From: Lycorma delicatula
Taxonomy: Eukaryota > Arthropoda > Insecta > Hemiptera > Fulgoridae
Direction: 5' to 3'
Length of the DNA stretch: 64,000 nucleotides
Assembly: GCF_047948215.1 (NCBI RefSeq)
Contig: NC_134456.1
Coordinates: 60,155,029 to 60,219,028 of the forward strand
The notes under the pieces were generated by a model. That model made no database searches, had not been told where the DNA came from, and saw nothing but the letters and a program-made list of their open reading frames with translations. The number at the start of each line of letters is the position of its first letter. Position 1 is the first letter of the stretch. A program made the position numbers and the translations under genes. Below, one piece after another: positions 31,289-43,930 of this stretch.

Positions 31289-31730
31289 TACAAACCTATG
31301 AAAAGCAAACACAAATTTGATTTTCATAAATGCTTTTGTGGAAATTTACGACAAACTTAATTAAATTTGACCTTGTTAGCCTCTTTTCTTCCTTTTCGTT
31401 TTCTCTTTTACAGTCGTTATAATTATGTAAATACCTTAAGATATTTTCTAGTTCGCTATGCCGTTCCTCCATGCGAATTTTCAACGCACTGTAATTAATT
31501 CCTTAGTTAGTGGCGTGTTCTAATTTTTAAGTGACAGCAACATAAAATTAATTGTTGCATTCGCTGTTAATCAGGTAGAATCCTCTCGACATAATGACTT
31601 TACATCCAGCTTTATTGGAAACAGAGCTGATACAGTTTTAGATATTAAATCGAATTAACTATCGGAAAAATTACAAAATAGCACGAATACCGGTATTCGG
31701 TATACCGGTGTACCGGTATTGCAATCACTC

Positions 31731-34700
31731 ACTAATCGTACTATATCCAACTCTACTGATGTCATGAATGTTTATCATAATGGTGGTGGAAAGTTTTCGG
31801 TAATAAAGTATTTTTACGTTCGTTTATTGACTGTCTTTTCTCGGTTACCACTTATCTATCGCTTATTTCTATTTGTTCTATACTGAAGGCACTATGTGCT
31901 GGTCGAAAAATTGTAATTTTAATTCTAAATATAAATTCTCATAATTTATTTCTAATTAAAATCTTAAATACGAAAAGATTTCAAGAGATGTACTACTTAA
32001 ATTATAAATCTCTGATTTCATAATTTATTTATAACCGCATAACAAACAATATCACTTCAAATTGTATCGAAGCAATTTAAGCACAGCGTGTTTTCATTAT
32101 TTCAATTTCAGAAATGAGCAATGTTTAGGGGAGATTATACAAATATTATTCATTGGTATGCATCGCAACAATAACTGACGAACTCCGCTGTGCATAATTT
32201 GTATCCCGGATTGTAAGTTTAGAATTTACGAAATAACATCGCTACTCTTAACTCACTGTAATGAGGCATTTAGAGAAAGGGGGAACTGCCCCTTTAAGCT
32301 ATAAAATTTAACGACATAAACAAAAGCCCTTCAAGTTACTGTAAGCCGTTACCGTCGGTCTAAATTGCCAATTAGTCGGTAGTAAATTTTAGAAAATTAA
32401 TTAGTTGGATTTAGTCAATCATTTCAAAACGATATCGTGTAAAATTAATTTTAGACTTCATATAATAAGCAACAAAATTTTATTATTTTATATTAAAAAA
32501 AAACAAAATACAGATAAAGAGGAAATTTATTGCCTCATATTTTGATATTCAGTCACCCTCTTTTCTTGGTAAACAGAAGAAAAGGGGAATAACAAATAAA
32601 TGCGGGAGAGACTCTACGTGAATAGTTGTTAGTAGAAAGTTTCATTTACTACATGGTCGGTTTATGGACTATGAATTCCATTTCAAAGAAGAGACCAGTA
32701 AATTCTTTAACTTGATGAAATATAAGTAAACAAAAAAAAACAGATTGTTTTTTCCTCTTCGAGTATTTTTTGGAGGGTGGTTTAACTCGATTATTTAGAA
32801 TAATGATGTGCTAACTCTAATATCTCCATTGATTTTTTATTTTATTATCAAAATCACAAAAATCTAATTTCAAGTTGAATTTAGGACCACAGATTTTAAT
32901 TAAAATCCATTTATTTATTAGTTAATATTCACGAATAATAATACAATACATACCTTTTAATTTAATGCATCTATTTTCTTTTTCAAAATGATGTAAAATA
33001 ATTTAGGGAAAAATAAATAGACTACGAACTTCGTTATTAAAACCCATCGCTTCTCATATGAGCACCTAATTAAAGTGAAATAGGATGTGTTTACATCCCA
33101 AATGGAAAAACAAAATGTTCTATATTTAAATAAAATACTTTGCATGCCACAAAATTCCCAGGTTATTACCTCAGAAACGCTTTCTAGAATAGTTTACTGT
33201 TTTCTGAAAGAAAAACTTTTTCTTGCAGCACATATTTAAGTTGGTCAACAAAAATCTTTATAATGTGATGTTTCTGCCAGGGTAAAACTCCACTGATTTT
33301 CAATAAGATTGGAGTGGCAACCCATTGATTGCATGAGTGTTTATCTACGGAACGATCCGGTCCCTGTATACCACTCGGAAGCTGAATAATAATATTAATT
33401 GCTGAAGCACCTATCAAATGCTATCTGATACCTCTAAAATACATCACATGGTAATGGATTAGCATCAAGATGGAAATCCATTACAAAAATTATCACAAAA
33501 TATCTTTCGATTGATTGGAAAGAAAAATTTAAAAGATAAAAATATGACAATGAAATGTATTATTAAATTTACACCCTAATACTGATATTTATAAGAAATT
33601 AAAATTTTAAGGACTGTAATATAAATAAAACTTTAATAACTTGGGTCTGAACTTTTGTAGGTGTAATATAGTTAAATGAAATAAAAGGTTGAAAGATATG
33701 ATTGTGGGATACGGGGGAGAAATTAAGTTGGAGATCAACAAAAAGGATAAGAACATCATTAAATTTTCAATTAAACATTTTTACAAAATAAACAATTTTA
33801 TTCAAGTTATTTAAGTTAGGTTGTTAAATAATGTTTTATTTTGAAAGCAAAATTGTTACGTTAATTTTTAATCTTATTATTCGATTCATTGACGATAATT
33901 CTAAACCGAGGGGTAAATTGAAGGATAAGAAATTATTAATATAAAAAAAGGCAATAAAGAGTTACAATGAAAAGAATTTTATTTGCGAAAAAATATAAAG
34001 AAGACAAAACGAACGAAATGAAGGTGAATAGGACAACGAAGCGATGGGCGGGAGTAAGCCAATCCAAGCGAGTTCAGTTGCTGCCACGGTTTCGTCCGTG
34101 TACCTGTCCCTCGACACCAAAGGAAACTTTCATTTGCAAAGCAAAATGTTTCTAACCTTCCTTTTAGATGTTTCAATATTTCCAAATACATTATTCATGA
34201 AACAACGACCGACCGACTTTCTGTTTTCAAACGAGAACAAAACACACAGACTCAAGAATTGGCTGGCCTCAGTGTCGCAGTATCTTTTTCATTCTGGATG
34301 AATTATGCAATTCAAAAGAAGATAGTACTTCTCAAACGCTCGAGATGTTAACCTTTAAAGCTTTCTTTACTTCGTTATGAAGGGAAATTTTAAAAAATTA
34401 AATTTTCAAATAATTAAACCTTTTAATAGATTTATAAAATTAAGTATCAAATCTATTTTAATGAGATTAATTTTTAAATATTAAAAAAAGAAAAAAGATA
34501 ACTATGTAATAATAATCAGCTCTTAGCATTACCTGTGAGATGCTTAATTTGCAAAACGAGAAAATAACTGTTTGCTGTATAACTGAATATTTTTTAAATA
34601 TTATTTATTAAAACACGGTAGTATTATTTTGAAAGAAGTGGAAACGAATCTGGTAAATTATTTTTTAATTATTTATTTTTTGGCTCTATTTTATAATGTT

Positions 34701-35649
34701 GTTAGTACTTTCGTAGACACAAAAATAAAATAGCACGAGAGAGATGAACCTTCTACATACTAAATCTAAACCAAAGAAAATAAATCTATATTTCAGTAAA
34801 ATAACTAATTAAATATAACTAACGCAAAAACTTTGTTTTCAATATTTACCTTTAATAAACTAGGTCTACGTTTACCGTCAAAATATAAAATACGATGTAG
34901 CTTAATTCTTTTTCACTGGTATTGTTTATGGGACTCAGGGACAAATGATTTAGATGTTTGTCGAGTTTCTCTTTACGTTATATTTTCTTACCTCATCGAA
35001 AATGTGTGGCATGAGAGATGTGGGGGAAAATTTCTTATTAATACAGATATTTCTTCAAACTGAATTGTTTTTTTCTTTTTTGTAATTTGAGCAGAGACTA
35101 GCTTTAACAAATTCCATTCATAACTTCACTGTTTTAAGTCGTATATTAAGAAATAAGATACCAATTATTTTTGCAATAAATTATCTAATAAAAAATAAAA
35201 CATTTTATCGGTTTTAATGAATTAATAATCTTAATTTATTGTTTTGAGATTTGAAAATTTAGAATTTCCATTTCATTAATTTTTTTTCAGGATGTCGGTT
35301 TAACAGTTTGAAAATTTATAGGCTAATGTTATGAAAATATGTGTATCCGGCTTTGAGACGTGAATTTACAAAAGTTATTTCTAGATGGCTTTAGGATTGC
35401 ATAATTCTGGTAATATTAATAAGACCTGTCCGCACTTGCGTGAGTTGTCAATTGGAGTATTTTTAGAAAGGTTATGATTATATTTATTTTAAAAGTTATT
35501 GGATCTTAAAAATGAGTAAATATAAAGAAGAAATTTAAAAAATATAAAAAATAAAAATATAATATTTTTAGTTTCATTACAAAATAAGCAAGAATGCAAC
35601 TCAGACTGCTAAAAACCTTTTCTAAAGTTATGAACATGATCTAGTACCC
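31731..35649 (-). other. Intron sequence without recognised elements
   Basis: AT-rich with scattered moderately GC-richer patches (32200-32420, 33180-33420, 34020-34160). I found no domain signature on either strand. The short frames at 33184-33417 and 33967-34301 show no family motif. Confidence 0.5.
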
Positions 35650-36560
35650 GTTCGTGTGATGTTTATCATGATGCAGTGTATCAGTACGTATAGCACAAAA
35701 CTGGTTCAAGCGTTTTCAATCTGGAAATTTTAATGTCAGTGATTCACTTCGCTCTGATCGCCAGTAACTGAAAAAGTCGATCAATCATTGAAAAAAATTG
35801 CGTGAGACCGGAACTTTAGCATTCGTGATGAGACCATGATGGTAATAACAAAATAATTACTAACCATAAATCAGTTTTAATCCGTTTGAAGAAGGCTGGG
35901 TACAAAAATGTTGATGTTTAATTGACATGATTTAAGAATAAAAATATTTATTAGATCGGAATTTTCCATCCGAGAATCGTTGCTAAAACGGAACGAAATA
36001 GAACCATTTTTGAAACGGCTTATTAAGGGCAATGAAAAATGGATCACGTTCGACAATAACGTACGGAGATGACAGCATTTGAAAGAAGGTGAAGCTCTAT
36101 AAAAAGTGGAAAATTAAGGACTGACATCGAAAAAGCGATGCTAAGAGTTTGATGGGATTGAAAAGGAACTGTTTGCTATTAGCTGCTGCCGCCAGGTTTA
36201 AAGATTGATTCTAATACCTATTTTCAACAAACAGGAAGATTAAATCGGGAGATATAATAATTAAACGTTTGATTAAATATAATCAAACGGGAAAATCGCG
36301 ATAAAGCGGTAAAATTTGATTAATAGCAAAGTATTGACTTCTGACACAACGCCAGACGTTATGGTTATCTGTCGAGAATTGAGAGATCTTGGCCGGGAAG
36401 TTTTGAAGCATCCAGCGTATAGTTCTGACCTACCACAGTCAGGCTACCATTTGTTTCGATCTCTACAAAACTCTTTTAACGTTATAAATAAAGTTTCTTT
36501 TCAAAAGAGGTCTGTGTAAATTACTTGTTACAGTTTTACGACCAGAAATGCAGACGTTTT
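35650..36560 (+). pseudogene. Mariner transposase relic (SETMAR-like lineage)
   Basis: Plus-strand fragments follow the order of a mariner transposase: RIAQNWFKRFQSGNFNVSDS (N-terminal domain), SVLIRLKKAGYK-like text, ESLLKRNEIEPFLKRLIKGN followed by EKWITFDNN (first catalytic block), ISVID-free remnants, then RELRDLGREVLKHPAYSSDL and PQSGYHLFRSLQNSFN. The first block normally reads ITGDEKWI and is GNEKWI here, so the first Asp is lost. The third normally reads YSPDLAPSDYHLF; the catalytic Asp is Gly (QSGYHLF). A 24-base hairpin (36266-36289) interrupts the sequence between blocks. No TIRs were identified. It is old and inactive. Confidence 0.82.
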
Positions 36561-39100
36561 GCAGTGATAGGATTATATTTTTATCTCAAAAATAGTGACC
36601 GATAAAACGGCATTTACTTGGTTTAATAGCCCTTAAACATTAAACTATTAAAAATTAATAAAGTATTAAAATAGTATTTCGTCACTTACCCCTAGGCTGA
36701 TTAAAAGCTTACACCCTAAATAAGCGTATCTCACAAATCCATAATGGTCTTCAACTCTTGAAATGAGAAAGCTTTAATCTAATATCAATGAAAAATTAAG
36801 TTTAGTAAAATTTAATTTTTTAAACTCTTTTCCTTACTGAAATAGGAAGAATTTCCTTTCCTTTTTTAAGAAGGTTAAATGGAGTTATTAGCGAATCCTC
36901 TATTCTCAGTAACCAGTACTATGTACTATGAATTGTTAAATAGATGCTAAAAATTCGGGACGAACTTTTTCAGAAAAAAATACTTTCTTTTTTTTTAACT
37001 ACCTCTAATAAAATGATACAGGTGTTAAGTGTTGATGTTCAACCAACAGGTTTTATTATAGGCATCATATATTTCAAGAGTGCTAGAAAATTTAAATTGT
37101 AAAATATTCCATTTAGGTAATAAGCTATCACAAAAAGTCATTTTTCTTCAGTTATATCTAATGGATAAAAACTATATAAAACGGTAATATGAATTATCTT
37201 GTACGCATATCATATACCACGTTTAAGTCATTTCTCTGTAGTATTTGAAACCATTATGTAACATGTGTATTCTGCTGGTTAATAAATAAAACAACTTAGT
37301 ACTATTTCTTCATATTTTGCATTTTTTTCTTGTATTTCATCCTCCAGTCACGAATATTTTGTTATATATCCACCAGTTTGTTTTATGTAATTTTGTTTTA
37401 ATTACAATATTACAGAGTAACTAAAAAAAAATATAATAAAAACATGTAAATGGGACTCACATTTAATTTGTTTATTTATTAATTTAGGTATTATTTGTTT
37501 TATTTGTAATAAATAATTTATCTTTCATTTTTAGTAAAATGTTAGATATTAATTATAAAACAAATTTTCAGCTTTTTTTCATATTACATGATAAAAATGT
37601 AAAAAGATAATTATTATTTGCTAAAATACAATCAATTTAAAATTATTTTTGGCGTGTTCTAAAAAACTTCAGTACCTAGTCGTTTGGATGCTAGAAGATG
37701 TGATATAACTAATAATAAATTAAAATTATAATAAAAAAATAATAATTAAAGATAACAATATTCATTTTTTTTCTTTCTTTTATTTTTTAGAAACTGATTA
37801 TCATTTATGTTACTTTAAAAAACTGGCTTAAATAATATACTCTTTTTTTAAGATGACAATAAGTAATTGTTTTCGAAAGATTATTTTTTTTGTATTTTCA
37901 GCTACATAAATATTATTCAACTGGAACATTAATTTTATTTTTAGATATGGTCAGGTTATATTTATTTTACCAACAGTTTAGAACTTTTAAATACATTTTC
38001 ATTTAATATGCCTAATATTACATCATTATATATAATAATATTTTTAATATAAATTTATATATAAATAAAAGTTTTAAATTAATGTAAACATTTATTTTGG
38101 TAAAATTAAAGTTTAAAACATAGACAAAGTAACTGAAAAGTTTAAAAACTGAGCAAAGCTTAAAGCATTAAAAAAAGGTCTACAGTTTACCGCATTTGTT
38201 TTATGTTTGTGTATGTATATTACAAACGTTATTAAAAAAAAAAATACATCATTTTTAAATTCAAAGCTATGTGTAATCTCCGTAAATGTTTTTATAAACC
38301 GACTGGACGAACTAGTTAATAAATCATTACTTAATATATAACTCAAGGTTGTTCTACTTCGGGCTTGTGTTTTAATGGATTGCGTATAAATATTAAATTA
38401 GAGAAGTGGAAGACAGTACAGCAGCGGCTTTAGGGTTCTGAGAACCCTTATGAGAATTCACATTCACCCCACCCTGCCTACCAGATAGCGTCGAATATGT
38501 CTACCTTACTACCACCTGGCCGGGAGTCGGTCCACTGAATTGATTACCGTACCTTAGGGAACTGAAGGATCAACGCTTTTCCCCTTTCCCATTTCCTCAC
38601 CCCACAAATACCCTAGCTATTTATATCGCACACAGTTGAATATATAAACAGTTCTAACCGGATTACATAATAAATAAAAAACTTTACTTTTTCTTTTGTT
38701 TCTTCTTTCTTTCTTTTGTAAATTATCATTTCGTGTTTGAAATTTAAACAGTATTTGTCCGGACAAACTAAATAAAGTAAATCTAATTAAAATTTGTTAA
38801 ATGTATATTTATTCATTCATTTTCTAAGATAAAATTTTTTATATAAATTCTTTTCTCTATTGTTAAAACAACTCAGCTTAAAGTGGATTTATTGATTTAG
38901 AGTAACAGTAATATAATTTTTTACAATTATTTTAAAATTTAATCGTTTACTTATTGTAAAAGTTTAGACTTACCACCGATTTCGATTATTAAATAATCAT
39001 CATCAAGATTTAGAATGGAACTAAGCGTAAATGTAAGGTACAAGTAAACGTAACAATTTAAACAACCACACTTAAAAAAATCAACAAAAAAGGTATACCT
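36561..39100 (-). other. Intron sequence; GC-richer patch at 38400-38640
   Basis: Mostly very AT-rich and unremarkable. The patch 38405-38640 is clearly less AT-rich (phrases such as CCACCTGGCCGGGAGTCGGT and CCCCTTTCCCATTTCCTCAC). It looks like a piece of a transposable element or other non-local sequence, but I cannot identify it and see no conserved open frame. Confidence 0.45.
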
Positions 39101-39390
39101 TTTCTTTTCCTGTTTAGCCTTTGATAATTACCTTTCATATAATACTTCTGAGGATGATATGTATGAGTGTAAAATGAAGTGTAGTCTTGTACGTACAATC
39201 TCAGTTCGACCATTCCTGAGATGTGTGTTTAATTGAAACCCAGCCACCAAAGGACACCGGTATCCACGATCTAGTATTCAAATCCGTGTAAAAATAACTG
39301 ATTTTACTAAGACTTAAACGCTGGAACTGTCGACTTCCAAATCAGCAGATTTGGTAAGACGCGTTCACCACTAGACCAACCCGGTTGTGA
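39101..39390 (-). mobile_element. tRNA-derived SINE, family A, copy 6
   Basis: Full-length minus-strand copy, tail at left and tRNA head (GGTTGGTCTAGTGGTGAACG) at right. Flanks AACAAAAAAGGTATACCT (left) and AAACAAAGGTTTACCT (right) look like a diverged TSD. Confidence 0.88.
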
Positions 39391-39489
39391 AAAAAAAACA
39401 AAGGTTTACCTGTACTTATAAAATAAAACAGAAATGTTAAATTCAAAATATAATTCATCGGTATAATCAGTCCAAGAAGAAAGGAAAAT

Positions 39490-39551
39490 GTTAGCTTACA
39501 TCATGGGCTATGATGTAAGCTAACTACATCGGTGGTATGGGGTATACCACC
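39490..39551. repeat. Tandem pair of perfect hairpins
   Basis: The first has 15-base arms (GTTAGCTTACATCAT at 39490-39504 and its complement at 39510-39524) with a 5-base loop. The second has 8-base arms (GGTGGTAT at 39531-39538 and ATACCACC at 39544-39551) with a 5-base loop. They are six bases apart. Confidence 0.9.
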
Positions 39552-42008
39552 AGAAAGGATATAATGTTTTATGTTTACGCCTATTTTTACAAATTAAACA
39601 AATTATTAAACCAAATTCATACTAAAAACATCTAAATAGAAAAAATAATAAATAGAATGTACTAAAATAAGAGATAAATCATGGTCCTTATTTAACAATT
39701 ACCAGTAAATTATATTCTATTTGGTAAATTTTTGGATAATTTTGAACAAAATTATAACAAGTTTCAAGCAACTAAACTAAATTGTACGATTAAAATCAAA
39801 CATTCCTTCATTTAATTAAATAAATATACTTGTATTATTTAAATTGCGTATAATGATTAACGTTTATTGTAGTCTTTTTTTAAATATGGTTAATAAAAGC
39901 TAAGTTTTTGAAAAAAATAATAATCATTTGTAATAAAAAGATTTTTAGTATCTATATGTTACTAAAAATGGCTTTTTGTACTACTATAGAATTTCCTACA
40001 ATTATCATTTAAAAATGAAAGTTATTTATAAAATAATCATTAGGAATATTTACAGTTTTTTTAAATATTGAAAAGTTATTTTATGGAAATACAATGTTTA
40101 TGATTATTTCTGTTGTTTTTAATAACTTTAAGAAAAATTAATTTCACTAAAATTTTTCAAACAAATTTTTATAAATATATCGATTCATTTACCACAAATT
40201 TAATGAATTTACCATACATTTATCAATGTATCTTAAAAAATAGAGTATTTTTACGTTCTGAAATATAAACATAATTTATTTTTATTATTATCAAATTAAT
40301 TCCTTCTTATTTGTTTGTTTTGAGACATTGATGAATAACATGGAAAATATGAGACAAAAAGAGATTACTATCTCTATTTACTATTATATATTAGGATACT
40401 CTTTTCAACTTTTCAAGTAATCGCAGTTTTATTATAATTTAAAAGCTTTATCTATTATATTAATTAGAAGAAGTATGATTTCATTATATTTTGCTGTTTT
40501 AGAAATATTATTTCATATACTTTTATTTAACCTTCTATCTGTGTTTATCGTTCTGTCGGCGGCGAGATGGTAAAAACTTTGCCATAAATTTTTAATCTAC
40601 TCTTCCCGATAAGAGCTAGTAAGCTTTAAATTGGCATACACGTTTATTGTAGAGAGAGAGAGAAAGAGAGAGAGAGAGAGTGTGTGTGTGTGTGTGTGTG
40701 TAGTGTGTGAGGTCTGCTAACATGCTTCTTGTGTACTGTGATGATTTGCTTAATTCTTCGACGACTGTATTCAAGTCTTGTCCATGTCAGCGGAAAAGTT
40801 CAGTGGTAGTAATTGGGATAAATGATGAGTTTAGTATTGTTATGCTAGGTAAGCTACTTAACTTCAATATATTACATCGACCTAAGTTAATAAGTTCTTT
40901 CTTTTGTTGAAAAGTTTTTCTCTAGACAGTCCGAATTAAATTTTACAGAACGTTTAACGTAATAAATAAATTTAAAAAATCTCATTTCAATCTATCTTGG
41001 CCTTGTGTTACTCTTGTGAGTGATACAAACGGTGACGTTCAAATCTACTTTCTCATTCTTCTCTTGAGCGATACAAACATCTATCATTATGTTGCTGTTA
41101 TGAATTTGAAGCTATTCATTCCTGTAAACATTATTTTGTATACATTAATCTATTTTAGAGTTTATTCGATTTACATGTTCTTTTAACTCTTTTTTTATGT
41201 TTAGTTTTGCTTATTTTTTTCAAAACTTTCGTTATCAATTTCTTATATTTATAAAATACACCTACTAAGATGCAAATCTATTTGTGCTCATTTCCCTAAT
41301 TTTTGTTTTTTTTTTGCTTTGCTAAATATTGAATCTATTTCTCATTTCACATAAGAAAAAGTACGCGAGTGCATGGAAATTATTGTTTGATTTAATTTCA
41401 TGTAATTATAATATTTGGAAAAAGTATTAGATATTTTGAAAAATGATAGTATACATCTAGTCATTCAACATGATAAACTCGATGAAAGTAACCCTTTTTA
41501 CCTTTCATCCTTAATTTTTTTTAAATTTATTTTGTAAAGAGTATATTTACAAAAAAATAATTTTGTCGGACTTTTTTTCAAATCAGCCAAATGCAAATAA
41601 TCTGGTACACTGGTACATCCAATCATCATGCAATAAAATTATGGAATCATTGTTTCGAATTACAGTTGGACTGATGTACATGACAATTGTTACATGTAAA
41701 AATAATAATTATTTATAGGTTATCATTAAGGTGCCCCACGTTTCTATTATTTGTGAAATTAAACTGTAGATGATTAATGTAAAAAGATTATTCATAAACC
41801 TTCTTTCTATTATCATAGGTAACTCTTACAAAGAAGACTATTTATCCCTTGTTTCCAAGAACCTAAATGATTTTATTTACAAAAATCATTTCATATTTAG
41901 TTTTCATTAACACAGACGAATTTTATAAACAAAATAATTTAATATATTGTTTCTAATAGATTTAAGTAGCATTTTCTTTTCTTTTTAGTCTACACATTAC
42001 TTTATACA
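39552..42008 (-). other. Intron sequence, AT-rich
   Basis: No recognised coding or element sequence apart from the microsatellite at 40651-40709. The plus-strand frame at 40707-40910 has no family signature. Confidence 0.55.
40651..40709. repeat. (GA)n followed by (GT)n microsatellite
   Basis: About 30 bases of GA repeat followed by about 20 bases of GT repeat, read directly. Confidence 0.92.
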
Positions 42009-42296
42009 TCTATATAAATAAAAATGTAAATGCTCGTTTGTTCAAAATCTTAAATCTCTGCAAGTTCTTTACAGACTGCTTTGAAATTTTTTTGTATTCG
42101 AATACTCGCGTGTTATTATATACCTAAGATGTCACACCTCTGATAGGGTAAAAACATGATTATTTTTTAAAACAGCGCTATCTGTTGGACGTAAAAGCAA
42201 CACATGGTATACTAAATATTTTATGATTCCATTTCAATGTTTCCGATATGTGTGTCCGCTATAGACTAAAAAACTACTGGACCAATTTACGCGTGG
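42009..42296 (+). mobile_element. Possible Helitron-like 5' end
   Basis: Begins TCTATATAAATAAAAATGTA directly after an A at 42008. Helitrons start with TC inserted between A and T, and insect Helitrons often begin TCTATATAAATAAAAATG followed by text such as GAACTACTGGACCRATT, compared here with AACTACTGGACCAATTTACG near 42271. The 3' CTRR end with hairpin was not found, and no Rep/helicase coding sequence is present. It would be a non-autonomous or truncated copy. Confidence 0.45.
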
Positions 42297-42575
42297 GGTA
42301 AATGGGAGAAAGGGAAACGTGGTGATAGGGAAGAAGGGGAAAATGGAAAAAAGAAAAAAAAGGAGAAAAAGTGGAAAAGGAAAAACGGGAAAAATAAATG
42401 GAAAACGGAAAGGAGAAAAAATAAAAGGTGATAGGGGAAAAGAGGAAGGGATCGGGAGAAATAAGAGAAAGGGAAATGGGGGAAAGGGAAAGGGAAAGGG
42501 GGCATGGGGAAAGTGAATATGGTAAAAATTAAAACAGGATTGGGGGAAATGGGAAAAGGAAACTAATAATAATAA
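42297..42575 (+). repeat. Polypurine tract with G-quadruplex motif
   Basis: About 280 bases are almost entirely G and A on the plus strand. At 42478-42502 four or more G runs of at least three are separated by AAA, the canonical G-quadruplex pattern. The open frames on both strands here (Lys/Gly-rich and Phe/Pro-rich) are composition artefacts, not genes. Confidence 0.92.
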
Positions 42576-43824
42576 TGAAATCTAAATTTTTATATGTGAA
42601 GAAGTTTGTAAGAACGGAGTAAAGTCATTTACTTTAAGTTGTGTGTTTATAGCGTGTACTATTACTCGTAGGCGATTAAAAATTAACTATTTCTGTCATC
42701 AGTACTCCCCTCGATTTTGAAATAAATACACACGGCTAAATTAAATGAAGAAAAATTCATTAAAGGAGGACTCAAACTGCCTCTAATGAACTGCATGGAC
42801 TACATCGGGAAAAGAAATTGTTGATTTATTTGATATAAATATTCGTCAGCACAAATTATAAAAACTGAAAACTCGATACGTCTATAAATAATGAAAGATT
42901 CCTGACTCAAAATCAGCAATTAGTGTTTACGCCAGTATTAAATTTTGATGATATATTTTTAAAAATTCAAATTGATATACGAAAATTTGTTAGTGGAAAC
43001 ATTTGTTATTAGTAATACCTTACTATATACGATATTTAAAGAAAACTTTACAAGAATTCTATGTTTTACAATAATTAAGGAAATTGGATGCTTAAATAAT
43101 ATTCAAATATTTAAGAAAAAATTTTGAATAAAATATAGAACAAGAAACAAACAAACGGCAAGCATACAGTTCTGGTTTAATTAAATGATTTGTGTTGATT
43201 TATTTGAACACCATAATTTACTACAACATGGACGATAAGACAGAATATGTAACTAAAATTCTCATAAAATCTTTATGTATGTACCTCTTAAAGGGTTTAT
43301 ACTGAATTAATTACTGCAAAACTAATATATGTAAAGGAACAGCGTTATAAATTGAAATAGTGAAATAACATTATTCAAATACTTGACGTCGTGAGTTATA
43401 GTAATAAAACATGCAATTGTAAAATAAAGGATAATTCAAATCGACCGGGAAAACATTTCTTAATTTTTCTATTAATCCATAAAAATAATCAAACCTACTA
43501 TTTATGTAATAAAATACAAAAGTAGGTATCCAGTCTGCACATTATAATATTTTCAGTTTTTTTATTTGAAACTAAAGACTCTTTTAAAAATTTTATCATC
43601 GTTTTTGTTTTTGTAACTTAGAAAACAAACGAATGGCTTGTTTTAAACCTGCATGAGATTTCATTAAAAAAGTTTCTTGAAGCTTTTTATTTCAAATAAA
43701 GGAACAAGAATATATTCTCATAGCTCTGAGTATTAATTTATTGACATGATTATAAGTATGAGGTCAGTACCTGAATATGAGTATTAATTTATAACTTTAT
43801 TTATATTAATTTCTCCACTCACCT
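42576..43824 (-). other. Intron sequence, AT-rich
   Basis: No element or coding sequence recognised. Confidence 0.55.
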
Positions 43825-43930
43825 GGTGATACATTTTCTAGGCTGTAGATTATTTTAATTTAGATCTCGAGTTCAAATTCCGATAAGACCTCAAATTTTC
43901 TATACGCTACAAAAATCCATTCCCAACTTC
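43825..43930 (+). mobile_element. tRNA-derived SINE, family B-like, degenerate head
   Basis: Contains a degenerate head ending CTCGAGTTCAAATTCCGATA (B box) followed by AGACCTCAAATTTTCTATAC and GCTACAAAAATCCATTCCC. Copy 58409 has the same order: B box, GGCATGGCATTTTTC, CTACAAAATCCCATTTCC. The A-box half is poorly preserved. No TSD was determined. Confidence 0.55.

Larger units (their letters stand above)
29971..31730 (-). mobile_element. hAT element relic with nested insertions
   Basis: Left terminus TAGTAATTGCAATATCGGTC at 29971. Right terminus, read on the minus strand from 31729, AGTGATTGCAATACCGGTAC. These inverted termini match the TAGTGATTGCAATACCGG ends known for some hAT transposons. 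The hAT C-terminal dimerisation domain lies on the minus strand near the left end, the expected place. The 8-base flanks (ATCACACT and ACTAATCG) no longer match. A jockey LINE tail (30533-30973) and a SINE (31104-31288) sit inside it. Confidence 0.7.

Noticed and set aside
33184..33417. 77-codon minus-strand frame with a Tc1-like phrase (NLIENQW) in an adjacent frame
   Set aside because: Only one short phrase resembles the NPIENLW block of Tc1 transposases. No other block or TIR was found, so I do not call it.
42287..42516. Two overlapping open frames on opposite strands
   Set aside because: They are produced by the polypurine/polypyrimidine tract. The translations are Lys/Gly- or Phe/Pro-rich low complexity with no domain.
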